Assembly (NCBI RefSeq): GCF_031453975.1
Contig: NZ_JAVDPW010000015.1
Location: forward strand, 62,001-126,000
Direction: 5' to 3'
DNA length: 64,000 bases
Source: Inquilinus ginsengisoli_A
GTDB lineage: Bacteria; Pseudomonadota; Alphaproteobacteria; DSM-16000; Inquilinaceae
Part shown: piece after piece, positions 33,492 to 42,404 of the stretch
Position numbering within the stretch: position 1 is the stretch's first letter
Layout of the letters: every line of letters begins with the position of its first letter
The notes under the pieces: generated by a model
Databases searched by the model: none
Seen by the model: only the letters and a program-made list of their open reading frames with translations
Told to the model about the DNA's origin: nothing
Translations under genes and position numbers: made by a program

Positions 33492-34694
33492 ATGCCCTCC
33501 AAGTTGCTTCGCAACGCGATCGTCCTCGGCCTGCTGACGGCCATGGGCCCGTTCGCGATCGACATGTACCTGCCGGCGCTGCCCGAGATCGGGCGCAGCC
33601 TGTCGGCCGACACCAGCATGGTGCAGGCCAGCCTGATGGCGTTCTTCATCTCGCTCGGCGCCGGCCAGCTGATCTACGGGCCGCTGTCCGACATGCTCGG
33701 CCGCAAGCTGCCGCTGTATTTCGGCCTGGCCGTGTTCCTGGTTGGCAGCATCGGCTGCGCCTTCGCGCCGGACATCGACACGCTGATCGCCTTCCGCTTC
33801 CTGCAGGGCCTGGGCGCCTGCGCCGGCATGGTGATCCCGCGCGCCGTGGTGCGCGACCTGCACACCGGTACCGAGGCGGCGCGGCTGATGTCGCTGCTGA
33901 TGCTGGTGTTCAGCGTGTCGCCGATCCTGGCGCCGCTGGCCGGCAGCTTCGTGATCGAGGCGGCGGGCTGGCGCGGCGTGTTCTGGGTGGTGACCGTGCT
34001 GGCGGCGCTCGGCATCCTGCTGATGGCGCTGTTCCTGGGCGAGACCCGGCCGCGCGAGCACCGGGTGGACAGCAGCATCGGCGGCGCGCTGTCGGCCTAC
34101 GGCGCCCTGCTGACCGATTGGAAGTTCCTCGGCCTGACCTTCATCGGCGCCTTCGGCATCGCCAGCTTCTTCGCCTACCTCGCCAACTCCTCCTTCGTGC
34201 TGATCGAGCATTACGGCCTGTCGCCGCGGCTCTACAGCGTGTTCTTCTCGATCAACGCGGTGTCGTTCATCGGCGTGTCGCAGACCACCGGCTGGCTGGC
34301 CTCGCGCTTCGGCCTCGACCGCATCGTCCGGGTCGCGGTCAGCGGCTATGCCTTCGCCATGGCGGTGCTGCTGATCGTCACCCTTGCCGGGGTCGACCGG
34401 CTGGACGTGCTGGCCGCGCTGCTGTTCGTCGGCTACGGCTTCCTCGGCCTGGTGATCCCGACCACCGCGGTGCTGTCGATGGAGGAGCACGGCGCCATCG
34501 CCGGCACCGCCTCGGCCCTGATGGGCACGCTGCAATTCGTCACCGGCGCCCTGGTCATCGCCGCGGTCGGCCCGTTCTTCGACGGCACCTCGCTGCCGAT
34601 GGTGGTGGGCATCGCCGGCTGCGCCGTCATCGCCTTCGTCCTGACCCAGATGACCCTGGGCCGGAGTCGCCCGGTCGAAGTCCCGGCGGAGTAA
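33492..34694 (+). CDS. MFS drug-resistance transporter, Bcr/CflA family
   Basis: Inner-membrane proton antiporter, 400 residues, 12 hydrophobic segments. Motifs are GPFAIDMYLPALPEIG in TM1, the loop GPLSDMLGRKLPLYFG, RFLQGLGACAGMVIPRAVVRDL in TM4 and PILAPLAGSFV in TM5, all Bcr/CflA hallmarks. ATG 33492 gives the usual short N-terminus; an in-frame upstream ATG (33426) would add an unlikely proline-rich leader. Divergent from a TetR gene with a clear operator, so probably induced by a toxic compound. Confidence 0.92.
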   Translation: MPSKLLRNAIVLGLLTAMGPFAIDMYLPALPEIGRSLSADTSMVQASLMAFFISLGAGQLIYGPLSDMLGRKLPLYFGLAVFLVGSIGCAFAPDIDTLIAFRFLQGLGACAGMVIPRAVVRDLHTGTEAARLMSLLMLVFSVSPILAPLAGSFVIEAAGWRGVFWVVTVLAALGILLMALFLGETRPREHRVDSSIGGALSAYGALLTDWKFLGLTFIGAFGIASFFAYLANSSFVLIEHYGLSPRLYSVFFSINAVSFIGVSQTTGWLASRFGLDRIVRVAVSGYAFAMAVLLIVTLAGVDRLDVLAALLFVGYGFLGLVIPTTAVLSMEEHGAIAGTASALMGTLQFVTGALVIAAVGPFFDGTSLPMVVGIAGCAVIAFVLTQMTLGRSRPVEVPAE

Positions 34695-34741
34695 CCGGCT
34701 TCTGCACCTGCGCCCCGGCTTCGAGCCGGGGCGCAGCCGCG

Positions 34742-35482
34742 TCAGGCGTTGGTGCCGCCGTCGACCGCGATCGACGCACCGGTGATCCAGCGCCCGCCCT
34801 CGCCGGCGAGATGGGCGACCATGGCGGCGATGTCGGACGACTCGCCGTAATGGCCCAGCGCGATGCCCTGGCGCTGGCTCTCGGCGCCGGGGCCGTCGGC
34901 CGGGTTCATGTCGGTGTCGGTCGGCCCCGGATGGATCACATTGGCGGTGATGCCACGCGGGCCCAGGTCGCGCGCCAGGCCGCGGGTCAGGCCGGTCACC
35001 GCCGCCTTGGTCATGATGTAGAGCGTCATGTTCGCCTCGCCGGCATAGTCGGCGAGGCAGGAGCCGATCGAGATGATCCGCCCGCCCTTGCCCAGGTGCC
35101 GCGCCGCCGCCTGCGACGCCAGGAAGACCGACCGGACATGGATCGCCAGGGTGCGGTCCAGCTCCGCCTCGCTGACCTCCTCGATCGGGCCATAGGGGAA
35201 GACGCCGGCATTGTTGACCAGGATGTCGATGCGGCCGAACTCCGCCACCGTCCGCTCCACCGCCGCCTGCACCGCCTTGCCGTCGCTGGCGTCGGCCGCG
35301 ATCGCCAGGGCGCGCCGGCCCCCTGCCTCGATCCGCCCGGCCACGGCCTGCGCCTTGTCGGGCGAGGCGCTGTAGGTCAGCACCACATCGGCGCCGTCCT
35401 GGGCCAGCCGCTCCGCGATCGCGGCGCCCATGCCGCGGCTGCCGCCGGTGACCAGGGCGACCTTTCCGCCAAGTCCGGACAT
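34742..35482 (-). CDS. SDR-family oxidoreductase (FabG-like)
   Basis: It has 246 residues from ATG 35482. TGGSRGMG (residues 12-19), NNAG near residue 90, SIGS, and YIMTK as the catalytic Tyr-Lys block. HPGPTDTDMNPADGP and the end SIAVDGGTNA resemble the TetR-linked SDRs often found beside regulators of this type. Divergent from a TetR gene over two inverted repeats. The longer start at 35515 overlaps the operator and is rejected. Confidence 0.88.
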   Translation of the reverse strand: MSGLGGKVALVTGGSRGMGAAIAERLAQDGADVVLTYSASPDKAQAVAGRIEAGGRRALAIAADASDGKAVQAAVERTVAEFGRIDILVNNAGVFPYGPIEEVSEAELDRTLAIHVRSVFLASQAAARHLGKGGRIISIGSCLADYAGEANMTLYIMTKAAVTGLTRGLARDLGPRGITANVIHPGPTDTDMNPADGPGAESQRQGIALGHYGESSDIAAMVAHLAGEGGRWITGASIAVDGGTNA

Positions 35483-35493
35483 CGGGGATCTCC

Positions 35494-35563
35494 ATTTATG
35501 TGTTGAATGATACATAAATCGATAACCCGCTTGCCGCCGGCTGTCCAGCCAATTATGTATTGG
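35494..35563. promoter_or_regulatory. Two inverted repeats between the SDR and TetR genes
   Basis: The first is ATTTATGT (35494-35501), a 10-base gap, then ACATAAAT (35512-35519), just upstream of the SDR start. The second is CCAAT-TATGT-ATTGG (35549-35563), followed by TTGACA at 35564, 22 bases before the TetR start. TATGT is common to both. Likely autoregulated divergent control. Confidence 0.6.
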
Positions 35564-35585
35564 TTGACACAGAAAGGAACCGACG

Positions 35586-36197
35586 ATGGCCGAACGGGGC
35601 CGTCCCCGCCGCTTCGATCGGACCGCCGCCCTGCGCCGGGCGATGGAGGTGTTCTGGGCGCGCGGCTATGAGGGCACGGCAATGACCGACCTGACCGCGG
35701 CGATGGGCATCGCTTCGCCCAGCCTCTACGCCGCCTTCGGGTGCAAGGAGGCGCTGTTCCGCGAGGCGCTCGAGCTGTACGAGGCCGGCGAGGGCGGGGT
35801 GGCGGCGCGGGCGCTGGAGACCGAGCCGACGGCGCGCCGGGCGGTCGAGGCGATGCTGCGCGACAACGCCACCGCCTACACGGCACCGGGCAAGCCGCCG
35901 GGCTGCATGATCGTGCTGGCCTCGGCCGTCGGCGTCCCGGCCAGCCCGGAGATCCGCGACTATCTCCAGGAATCCGGGCGGCAATCGGTGGTGCGGCTGA
36001 AGGCGCGGCTAGACCGCGGCATCGCCGAGGGCGACGTGCCGGCCGGGGCCGACACCCTGGCCGTCGCCAATTTCTACGCCACCGTGCTGAACGGCCTGAC
36101 CATCCAGGCCCGCAACGGCGCCGATTGCCCGGCGCTGCACGCCGTGGTCGACAGCGCCATGGCCGGCTGGACCGCGCTGGTGACGCCGCGGGGGTAG
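35586..36197 (+). CDS. TetR-family transcriptional regulator
   Basis: It has 203 residues. N-terminal GRPRRFDRTAALRRAMEVFW and HTH TAMTDLTAAMGIASPSLYAA; the phrase SPSLYAAFGxKEALF is typical of the group that controls a neighbouring SDR. The C-domain contains PGCMIVLASAVGVPASPEI. AAAGGA precedes ATG 35586. It faces the SDR gene and probably controls it; such pairs often respond to electrophiles (family knowledge). Confidence 0.92.
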   Translation: MAERGRPRRFDRTAALRRAMEVFWARGYEGTAMTDLTAAMGIASPSLYAAFGCKEALFREALELYEAGEGGVAARALETEPTARRAVEAMLRDNATAYTAPGKPPGCMIVLASAVGVPASPEIRDYLQESGRQSVVRLKARLDRGIAEGDVPAGADTLAVANFYATVLNGLTIQARNGADCPALHAVVDSAMAGWTALVTPRG

Positions 36198-36231
36198 GGG
36201 CGCGCGGCTTCTTTCAATCGCGATTGGGAGA

Positions 36232-36299
36232 AGGCGAAGCCGACGAAGCAATCCATGGCGCCGCCTGGCATGGATTGCTTCGCTGCGCTCGCAATGACG
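36232..36299. repeat. Dispersed palindromic repeat, family B (copy 1)
   Basis: The core AGGCGAAGCCGACGAAGCAA ... TTGCTTCGCTGCGCTCGCAA matches the copy at 44181 almost base for base, including the inner CATGGCGCCGCCTGGCATG. The left end is eroded compared with the second copy. It lies between the TetR stop and the winged-helix regulator. Confidence 0.85.
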
Positions 36300-36332
36300 G
36301 AGATAGGACGCGCATCCCCGGTTGACAGCATA

Positions 36333-36347
36333 TCGACATTATGTCGA
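36333..36347. promoter_or_regulatory. Operator-like palindrome before the peptide ABC operon regulator
   Basis: TCGACAT-T-ATGTCGA, 7-base perfect arms around one base, followed by an extra TTGTATC. TTGACA at 36322-36327 is a good -35 box whose downstream DNA covers the palindrome, so a bound protein would block transcription. It lies 37 bases before the regulator's start. Confidence 0.65.
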
Positions 36348-36383
36348 CAATTTGTATCTAACAAATCTCCGGACAGGGGCGGC

Positions 36384-36944
36384 ATGGCGCGAAACGGAAC
36401 GACGGGGCGTGGCCCCGCCGGCACTGCGGGCAAGCCGCGCGGCGTCGGCGCCGTCGTGTCCTCCGCCCATCTCGCCGCGGGTGCGTCCCCGGCGCTGTCC
36501 GAGCTGGAATTCGGGCTGATCCTGGCGTCCCACGCCTTCTCGCGCTGGCTGGTGCGCTGCATGGCGGCGGCCGGAGTGCCCGGCCTGTCCGCGATCGAGG
36601 TCATGATCCTGCATTCGGTGCGGCATCGCGACCGGGCCAAGACCCTGGCCGATCTCTGCCTCGTGCTCGACATCCAGGACACCCATGTCGCCACCTACGC
36701 CATCCGCAAGCTGGCGGCCGCCGGGCTGGTCGCCACCGGCCGCGCCGGCAAGGAGAAGCTGATCCGGATCACCGAGGCCGGCCGCGCCGCCTGCGACCGC
36801 TACGCCGAGATCCGCGAGCGGCTGCTGGTGAACGCGACCGTCTCGACCGGCCCGGCGGAGGAGCTGCTGTCGCAGATGGGAGCCCAGCTGCGCGCCCTGT
36901 CCGGCTATTACGAGCAGGCCGCGCGCGCGGCGACCACGCTGTGA
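36384..36944 (+). CDS. Winged-helix (MarR-like, HTH_27-type) regulator of the peptide ABC operon
   Basis: It has 186 residues from ATG 36384 (GGACAGGGG upstream). A disordered Gly/Ala leader of about 40 residues is followed by a winged-helix domain: FGLILASHAFSRWLVRCMAA, TLADLCLVLDIQDTHVATYA, then KLAAAGLVATGRAGKEKLI. The gene overlaps the ABC ATPase gene by 4 bases (GTGA), so it is the first gene of the operon. Regulators of this type are found fused to dipeptide-type ABC operons in alphaproteobacteria. It may bind the palindrome at 36333. Confidence 0.85.
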   Translation: MARNGTTGRGPAGTAGKPRGVGAVVSSAHLAAGASPALSELEFGLILASHAFSRWLVRCMAAAGVPGLSAIEVMILHSVRHRDRAKTLADLCLVLDIQDTHVATYAIRKLAAAGLVATGRAGKEKLIRITEAGRAACDRYAEIRERLLVNATVSTGPAEELLSQMGAQLRALSGYYEQAARAATTL

Positions 36945-38821
36945 CCGGCCTGGCCGGGACCCTCGACGTGCCGCAGGCTAATGCTGGTGCCGACGGCGCC
37001 TTGTTGTCGGTGCGCGACCTCACCGTCAGCTTCGAGACCGGGCAGGGGCCGTTCACCGCGGTGCGGTCGCTCGGCTTCGACCTGGCGCCCGGCCGCACGC
37101 TGGCCATCGTCGGCGAATCGGGGTCGGGCAAGTCGGTGACCGCGCTGTCGATCATGCGGCTGGTCGAAAGCGTCAACGGCCGGATCGAAGGCGGGTCGAT
37201 CCGGTTCCGGCCGGACGATGGCGTCCCGATCGACCTGGCGCGGGCCTCCGACGCCCGGCTGCGGCAGATCCGCGGCAACGACATCGCCATGATCTTCCAG
37301 GAGCCGATGACGTCGCTGAACCCGGTGTTCACCGTCGGCAACCAGATCGCCGAGGCGCTGATCCTGCACCAGGGCCTGAGCGTCCGCGAGGCGCGGCGGG
37401 CGGCGGAGGCGCTGCTGCGCCGGGTGCGGCTGCCGGACGCCGCGGCGATGCTGGACCGCTATCCGCACCAGCTGTCGGGCGGCATGCGCCAGCGGGTGAT
37501 GATCGCCATGGCGCTGTGCTGCCGTCCGAAGCTGCTGATCGCCGACGAGCCGACCACGGCGCTGGATGTCACCATCCAGGCCCAGATCCTGACCCTGATC
37601 CGCGAGCTGCAGCAGGATCTCGGCATGTCCGTGCTGTTCATCACCCACGACATGGGGGTGGTGGCGGAGATGGCGGACGAGGTGCTGGTGATGTGGCAGG
37701 GGCGCAAGGTCGAGCAGGCCCCGGTGCGCGAGATCTTCCGGGCGCCGCAGCACCCCTACACCCGCGCCCTGCTGTCGGCGGTGCCGCGGCTGGGCAGCAT
37801 GACCGGCGAAGCCCTGCCCCGGCGCGTGCCGCTGATCGTGATGGAGGGCGACGCCCCCCGCGGCGTCGGCGAGGCGCGGGTCCAGGACACCGCCGACTAT
37901 GCGACGCCGCTGCTGTCGGTCGACCGGCTGTCGACCTGGTTCGATCTGAAGAAGAACCTGTTCGGCCGGCCCACCCATCGCTGCCACGCGGTGCAGCAGG
38001 TCAGCTTCGAGGTCTATCCCGGCGAGACGCTGGCGCTGGTCGGCGAATCCGGCAGCGGCAAGTCGACCATCGGCAAGACCCTGCAGCAGCTGGTGGCGCC
38101 GACCAGCGGGTCCATCCGCTTCGAAGGCCAGGACATCCTGGCGATGGGGGCGGCGGACCGGCGCCGGCTGCGCCAGAAGATCCAGTACGTGTTCCAGGAC
38201 CCCTTCGCCGCGCTCGATCCGCGCAAACGGGTCGGGTTCTCGATCGCCGAGCCGATCGTCACCCATGGGCTGGCGACGGACCGCGCGGCGGTGACCCGGC
38301 GGGTGCACGAGCTGATGGAGCGGGTCGGGCTGCCGGCGGCGCGGGCCGGGCGCTACCCGCACGAGTTCTCCGGCGGCCAGCGCCAGCGCATCTGCATCGC
38401 CCGGGCGCTCGCCAGCGACCCCCGGCTGATCATCGCCGACGAATCGGTCTCGGCCCTCGACGTCTCGATCCAGGCCCAGATCGTCGACCTGCTGATGGAG
38501 CTGCAGGCGCAGCAGCGCCTGTCCTACCTGTTCATCACCCACGACATGGCGGTGGTGGAGAAGATCAGCCACCGCGTCGCAGTGCTGTATCTCGGCCAGA
38601 TCGTCGAGATCGGGCCGCGCCGGGCGGTGTTCGAGACGCCGCGGCACCCCTACACCAAGCGGCTGCTGGCGGCGGTGCCGGTGGCCGACCCCGAACGGAC
38701 GGCGCCGCGCGCGGTGCCGGAGGGCGAAATCCCCAGCTCGACCCGCGCGGTCGGCGACGAGCCGCCGGTCCTGCGGCTGCGGCCGGTCGGCCCGGACCAT
38801 TTCGCGGCGATCGAAGCTTGA
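36941..38821 (+). CDS. Peptide-type ABC transporter, fused ATPase (DppD-DppF / GsiA-like)
   Basis: It has 626 residues with two nucleotide-binding domains. The first (about 20-290) has GESGSGKS, the FQEPMTSLNPV region, LSGGMRQRV and LLIADEPTTALD. The second (about 320-610) has GESGSGKS, FQDPFAALDPRKRVG, FSGGQRQRI and LIIADESVSALD. Each ends with the HPYTRALLSAVP / HPYTKRLLAAVP oligopeptide-transporter tail motif. The GTG start overlaps the regulator stop. GsiA-like fused ATPases serve importers of glutathione or peptides. Confidence 0.93.
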   Translation: MTGLAGTLDVPQANAGADGALLSVRDLTVSFETGQGPFTAVRSLGFDLAPGRTLAIVGESGSGKSVTALSIMRLVESVNGRIEGGSIRFRPDDGVPIDLARASDARLRQIRGNDIAMIFQEPMTSLNPVFTVGNQIAEALILHQGLSVREARRAAEALLRRVRLPDAAAMLDRYPHQLSGGMRQRVMIAMALCCRPKLLIADEPTTALDVTIQAQILTLIRELQQDLGMSVLFITHDMGVVAEMADEVLVMWQGRKVEQAPVREIFRAPQHPYTRALLSAVPRLGSMTGEALPRRVPLIVMEGDAPRGVGEARVQDTADYATPLLSVDRLSTWFDLKKNLFGRPTHRCHAVQQVSFEVYPGETLALVGESGSGKSTIGKTLQQLVAPTSGSIRFEGQDILAMGAADRRRLRQKIQYVFQDPFAALDPRKRVGFSIAEPIVTHGLATDRAAVTRRVHELMERVGLPAARAGRYPHEFSGGQRQRICIARALASDPRLIIADESVSALDVSIQAQIVDLLMELQAQQRLSYLFITHDMAVVEKISHRVAVLYLGQIVEIGPRRAVFETPRHPYTKRLLAAVPVADPERTAPRAVPEGEIPSSTRAVGDEPPVLRLRPVGPDHFAAIEA

Positions 38822-38856
38822 GCCGCAAACACAACAAGCAGACAGGGAAGGCGAAC

Positions 38857-40386
38857 ATGCGCAACGGATCCATCGGAAGACATGCCCTCGGATTGGCGCT
38901 CGCGGCGGCGCTGCTGCCGGCCGCGGCGTCCCAGGCCCAGGCGGCGGGAACGCTGACCGTCTCCCTGCGGCAGGACCCCGGCAGCTGGGACCCGATCGAC
39001 ACCTTCCTGGTGGCCTGGGGGTCGGTCGGCAGCCAGATCTTCGACGGGCTGGTGATGCGCGGGCCGGACCTCAAGCTGGTGCCCGGCCTGGCGACGAGCT
39101 GGGAGTTCCTGGACAATTCCAGCCGCATCCGCTTCCACCTACGCCAGGGCGTGACCTTCCAGAACGGCGAGGTCTTCGACGCGGCGGCGGTGAAGTTCAC
39201 CTTCGACCGGCTGCTCGGGCCTGAGGGCGCCAAAGGGCCGCAGCAGTCGAACTACAACTCGATCGACCATGTCGCGGTGGTCGATGCCGCGACCGTCGAC
39301 TTCGTGATGAAGCGGCCGGACCCGGTGCTGCTGACCAAGCTGGCCGGCTACGGCGCCATGATCGTGCCGCCGAAATACATCGCGGAGAAGGGTGACGACG
39401 TCTTCAACGCCAGCCCGATCGGCACCGGCCCATTCAAGGTCGTGGCCTATGAGCCGAAGGTCAGCCTGACCCTGGAGGCCAACCCCGCCTACTGGGGCGG
39501 CGCGCCGAAGCTCGACAAGCTGGTCTATCGCTTCATCACCGAATCCTCGACCCAGATCGCCGAGCTGCAGGCCGGCCGCATCGACATCGCCATGCGGGTC
39601 GAGGTCTCGCAGGTGCCGGTGGTCGAGCAGGATGCGAAGCTGCGGATCGAAAGCGTGCCGGGCCCGACCGTCTTCGCCATGCGCTTCAACACCAAATCCG
39701 GCCCGACGGCGCAGGAGGCGGTGCGCAAGGCCATCATCATGGCGGTCGACCGCGACACCATCGTCAAGACCGTGCTGGCCGGCCAGGCCGAGCCGATCGT
39801 CAGCTTCCAGAGCCGGCTGTCCTTCGGCTATCCCCCGGACCTCAAGCCGCTGCCCTTCGACCCGGCGGGGGCCAAGGCGCTGCTGGCCCAGGCGGGGGTG
39901 CGGCCGGGCACGCCGCTGCAGCTGGACTTCCCGGGCAACAACGCCACCCAGCGCGAGGTGCTGCAGGCGGTGGCCGGCTACCTCCAGATCGTCGGCTTCA
40001 AGGCCACGCTGAAGCCGTACGAGGTCAACGTCTTCCTCAACGACATCGTGCCGGGCGGCAAGACCGGGGACCTGTTCCAGGAAGGCTGGGGCGGCTGGAC
40101 CTTCGACTACGACAACACCGCCTACCTGATGTACCACACCGGCGAGAAGTGGAATCCCTACGACAGCATCCCGGAGCTCGACGCGATGCTGGAGGCGCAG
40201 CGCAAGACCTACGACCCGGCCGAGCGCGAGAAGACGCTGCAGCAGGTCGCGGGCTACGTCGCCGACAAGGCGATGGAGCTGCCGCTCTACAACCTCAACA
40301 CCATCTACGGCGTCAACCGCCGGGTGCAGAACGTGCAGCTGCCCTCCGACGAGCGCCTGCGCTTCGTCGACGCGACCGTCGAATGA
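38857..40386 (+). CDS. Family 5 ABC substrate-binding protein (peptide/nickel type)
   Basis: It has 509 residues. The signal peptide (RNGSIGRHALGLALAAALL, cleavage near AAASQAQAA/GT) is followed by TLTVSLRQDPGSWDPIDTFL. Family 5 blocks: IFDGLVMRGPDLKLVPGLAT, VKFTFDRLLGPEG, NASPIGTGPFKVVAYEP, AVDRDTIVKTVLAG. Encoded 35 bases after the fused ATPase. The first permease gene lies 235 bases further, with a family C repeat between. Ligand by context: a peptide or amino-acylated compound, given the M14 peptidase at the operon end. Confidence 0.92.
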   Translation: MRNGSIGRHALGLALAAALLPAAASQAQAAGTLTVSLRQDPGSWDPIDTFLVAWGSVGSQIFDGLVMRGPDLKLVPGLATSWEFLDNSSRIRFHLRQGVTFQNGEVFDAAAVKFTFDRLLGPEGAKGPQQSNYNSIDHVAVVDAATVDFVMKRPDPVLLTKLAGYGAMIVPPKYIAEKGDDVFNASPIGTGPFKVVAYEPKVSLTLEANPAYWGGAPKLDKLVYRFITESSTQIAELQAGRIDIAMRVEVSQVPVVEQDAKLRIESVPGPTVFAMRFNTKSGPTAQEAVRKAIIMAVDRDTIVKTVLAGQAEPIVSFQSRLSFGYPPDLKPLPFDPAGAKALLAQAGVRPGTPLQLDFPGNNATQREVLQAVAGYLQIVGFKATLKPYEVNVFLNDIVPGGKTGDLFQEGWGGWTFDYDNTAYLMYHTGEKWNPYDSIPELDAMLEAQRKTYDPAEREKTLQQVAGYVADKAMELPLYNLNTIYGVNRRVQNVQLPSDERLRFVDATVE

Positions 40387-40410
40387 CCGGCGGGGCCGTT
40401 ATTTCTCTAG

Positions 40411-40574
40411 TCCCCCCTCCCCTTGCGGGAGGGGGGCAGGGGGAGGGGGTTGTCGATGACAAGCACCCAAGCCAACCAATCCCTGACCGATCGATCGGTC
40501 AATTCTTATCCCTCGCCGGTTTCGGCGACGCGAACCCCCTCCCCCTAACCCCCTCCCGCGAGGGGAGGGGGGAC
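40411..40574. repeat. Long GC-rich inverted repeat, family C (copy 3)
   Basis: Same arms as the copies at 23600 and 26226 (about 40411-40450 and 40534-40574). The core again has about 80 bases but is different and contains an 18-bp palindrome. It sits between the binding-protein gene and the permease genes of one operon. Confidence 0.85.
40484..40501. promoter_or_regulatory. 18-bp perfect palindrome inside the family C core
   Basis: TGACCGATCGATCGGTCA is an exact palindrome, like many TetR-type operators. It lies 121 bases before the permease gene start, within the repeat element. It could be a regulator site carried into the core or part of an internal promoter. Confidence 0.4.
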
Positions 40575-40621
40575 TCAGGTCCATCGGGCTGGCCCATCCC
40601 TTCTCACGAAGGCCGCCGTCC

Positions 40622-41551
40622 ATGATCGTCTTCATCGCCCGGCGGGTGGCGCTCGCCGTCTTCGTCGTGCTGGTGGTCACCCTGCTGGTGTCCTGGGCGA
40701 TCCGGCTGACCGGCGACCCCGCCATCATGCTGGCCCAGGGCGCCGGCAGCGTCACCGAGGAGGACCTGCAGCGCATCCGCATCGCCCTCGGCCTCGACCG
40801 GCCGTTCCTGGTGCAGTATCTCGGCTTCCTCAAGGGCCTGGTGACCGGCGATTTCGGCCGCAGCTTCCTCGGCGGCACGCCGGTGTCGCTGCTGGTCGGC
40901 CGGGCCCTGCCGGCGACGCTGCTGCTGGCCTTCGTCTCGCTGGCGGCCTCGATCCTGGTGTCGATCCCGCTCGGCATCCACGCCGCCGTGCACAGGGGCA
41001 AAGCGGTGGACCAGCTGATCCGGATCCTGTCGCTGGTCGGGCTGTCCTTCCCCAATTTCTGGCTGGCGATCATGATGGTGCTGGTGTTCTCCATCGGCCT
41101 CGGCTGGCTGCCGCCGAGCGGGATGGAGGACGCGTCCAGCCTGGTGATGCCGGCCGCGACCATGGCGGTGATCCTGACCGCGACCAATGTCCGGCTGGTG
41201 CGCACCGCGATGCTGGAGACGCTGTCGGCGCAGTACATCATGGTGGCCCGCAGCAAGGGCCTGCGCGAACGGGTGGTGCTGTACAAGCATGCGCTGCGCA
41301 ACTGCGCCATCCCGCTGATCACCTATATCGGGCTGCAATTCGGCGGGCTGGTCGGCGGCATCGTGGTGGTCGAACAGGTCTTCGCCTGGCCCGGCATGGG
41401 GTCGCTGGCCTTCGACGCCATCGCCGCCCGCGACTATCCGGTGCTGCAGGCGGTGATCACCGTGCTGGCGATCCTGATCGTCGTGATCAATCTCGCGGTC
41501 GACATCGCCTACGGGCTGGTCGACCCGCGCATCCGCGCCGGGGTGTCGTGA
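40622..41551 (+). CDS. Peptide-type ABC transporter permease (DppB family)
   Basis: It has 309 residues. The N-terminal MIVFIARRVALAVFVVLVVTL opening is typical of DppB, and the EAA coupling loop is YIMVARSKGLRERVVLYKHALRN. GGIVVVEQVFAWPGMGSLAFDAIAARDYPVLQ is the family 5-6 TM hallmark. Overlaps the next permease by 4 bases (GTGATGG junction). Confidence 0.93.
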   Translation: MIVFIARRVALAVFVVLVVTLLVSWAIRLTGDPAIMLAQGAGSVTEEDLQRIRIALGLDRPFLVQYLGFLKGLVTGDFGRSFLGGTPVSLLVGRALPATLLLAFVSLAASILVSIPLGIHAAVHRGKAVDQLIRILSLVGLSFPNFWLAIMMVLVFSIGLGWLPPSGMEDASSLVMPAATMAVILTATNVRLVRTAMLETLSAQYIMVARSKGLRERVVLYKHALRNCAIPLITYIGLQFGGLVGGIVVVEQVFAWPGMGSLAFDAIAARDYPVLQAVITVLAILIVVINLAVDIAYGLVDPRIRAGVS

Positions 41552-42402
41552 TGGCGGTGATCGAGGACCGCCGCCCCTGGTCGCGGCGGCTGCGCAACCT
41601 GGAGTTCATCCTCGGCGCCGCGCTGACCGGGGTGATGGTGCTGGCGGTGCTGTGCGCCGGCCTCTTGTTCCCCGACGGCGGCGAGGGCTTCGACCTGACC
41701 GCCCGCCTGCTGCCGCCGTTCCACAGCTGGGCCCATCCCCTGGGCACCGACCCGGTCGGCCGCGACGTGCTGGCCCGGGTGGTGACGGGCGGCGGCATCT
41801 CGCTGACCGTCGGCTTCCTCTCGGTGGCCGGCGCGGTGGTGATCGGCACCATCGTCGGCCTCGTCGCCGGCTACTACCGCGGCGTCTGGGACCTGATCCT
41901 GATGCGCTGCGCCGACGTCCAGCTGGCGCTGCCCTTCATCCTGATCGCCATCACCTTCATCGCCATCCTCGGCAGCGGCCTGGGCAACCTGATCTTCTTC
42001 ATGGTGATCTCGCAATGGGTGCAGTACGCCCGGGTCGTCCGGGGCTCGGTGCTGTCGCTGCGCGACCGCGAATTCGTGCAGGCGGCGACGGCGATCGGCG
42101 TGCGCGACCACCGCATCATCCTCGACCACCTGCTGCCCAATGTGCTGGGGCCGATCGTCATTCTGATGACGCTGAACGTGGCCAACAACATCCTGCTGGA
42201 AAGCAGCCTGACCTTCCTCGGCCTCGGCGTCGACCCGCTGATCCCCAGCTGGGGCGGCATGCTGGCCGACGGCCGCACCTATCTGCAGACCGCCTGGTGG
42301 ATCAGCGTGTTCCCCGGGCTCGCCATCATGCTCACCGTGCTGGGCCTCAACCTGCTGGGCGACTGGCTGCGCGACGTGCTCGACCCGACCGGAAAGATCT
42401 GA
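41548..42402 (+). CDS. Peptide-type ABC transporter permease (DppC family)
   Basis: It has 284 residues. HPLGTDPVGRDVLARVVTGGGISLTVGF is the DppC marker, the coupling loop is REFVQAATAIGVRDHRIILDHLLPN, and SLTFLGLGVDPLIPSWGGML and LGDWLRDVLDP follow at the end. It pairs with DppB to form the membrane channel. The stop is 2 bases before the M14 peptidase start. Confidence 0.93.
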   Translation: MMAVIEDRRPWSRRLRNLEFILGAALTGVMVLAVLCAGLLFPDGGEGFDLTARLLPPFHSWAHPLGTDPVGRDVLARVVTGGGISLTVGFLSVAGAVVIGTIVGLVAGYYRGVWDLILMRCADVQLALPFILIAITFIAILGSGLGNLIFFMVISQWVQYARVVRGSVLSLRDREFVQAATAIGVRDHRIILDHLLPNVLGPIVILMTLNVANNILLESSLTFLGLGVDPLIPSWGGMLADGRTYLQTAWWISVFPGLAIMLTVLGLNLLGDWLRDVLDPTGKI

Positions 42403-42404
42403 CC

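Noticed and set aside
37516..38856. A long plus-strand frame that runs into the family 5 binding protein
   Set aside because: Its first 440 codons lie out of frame inside the fused ATPase; the binding protein starts at its own signal peptide at 38857.
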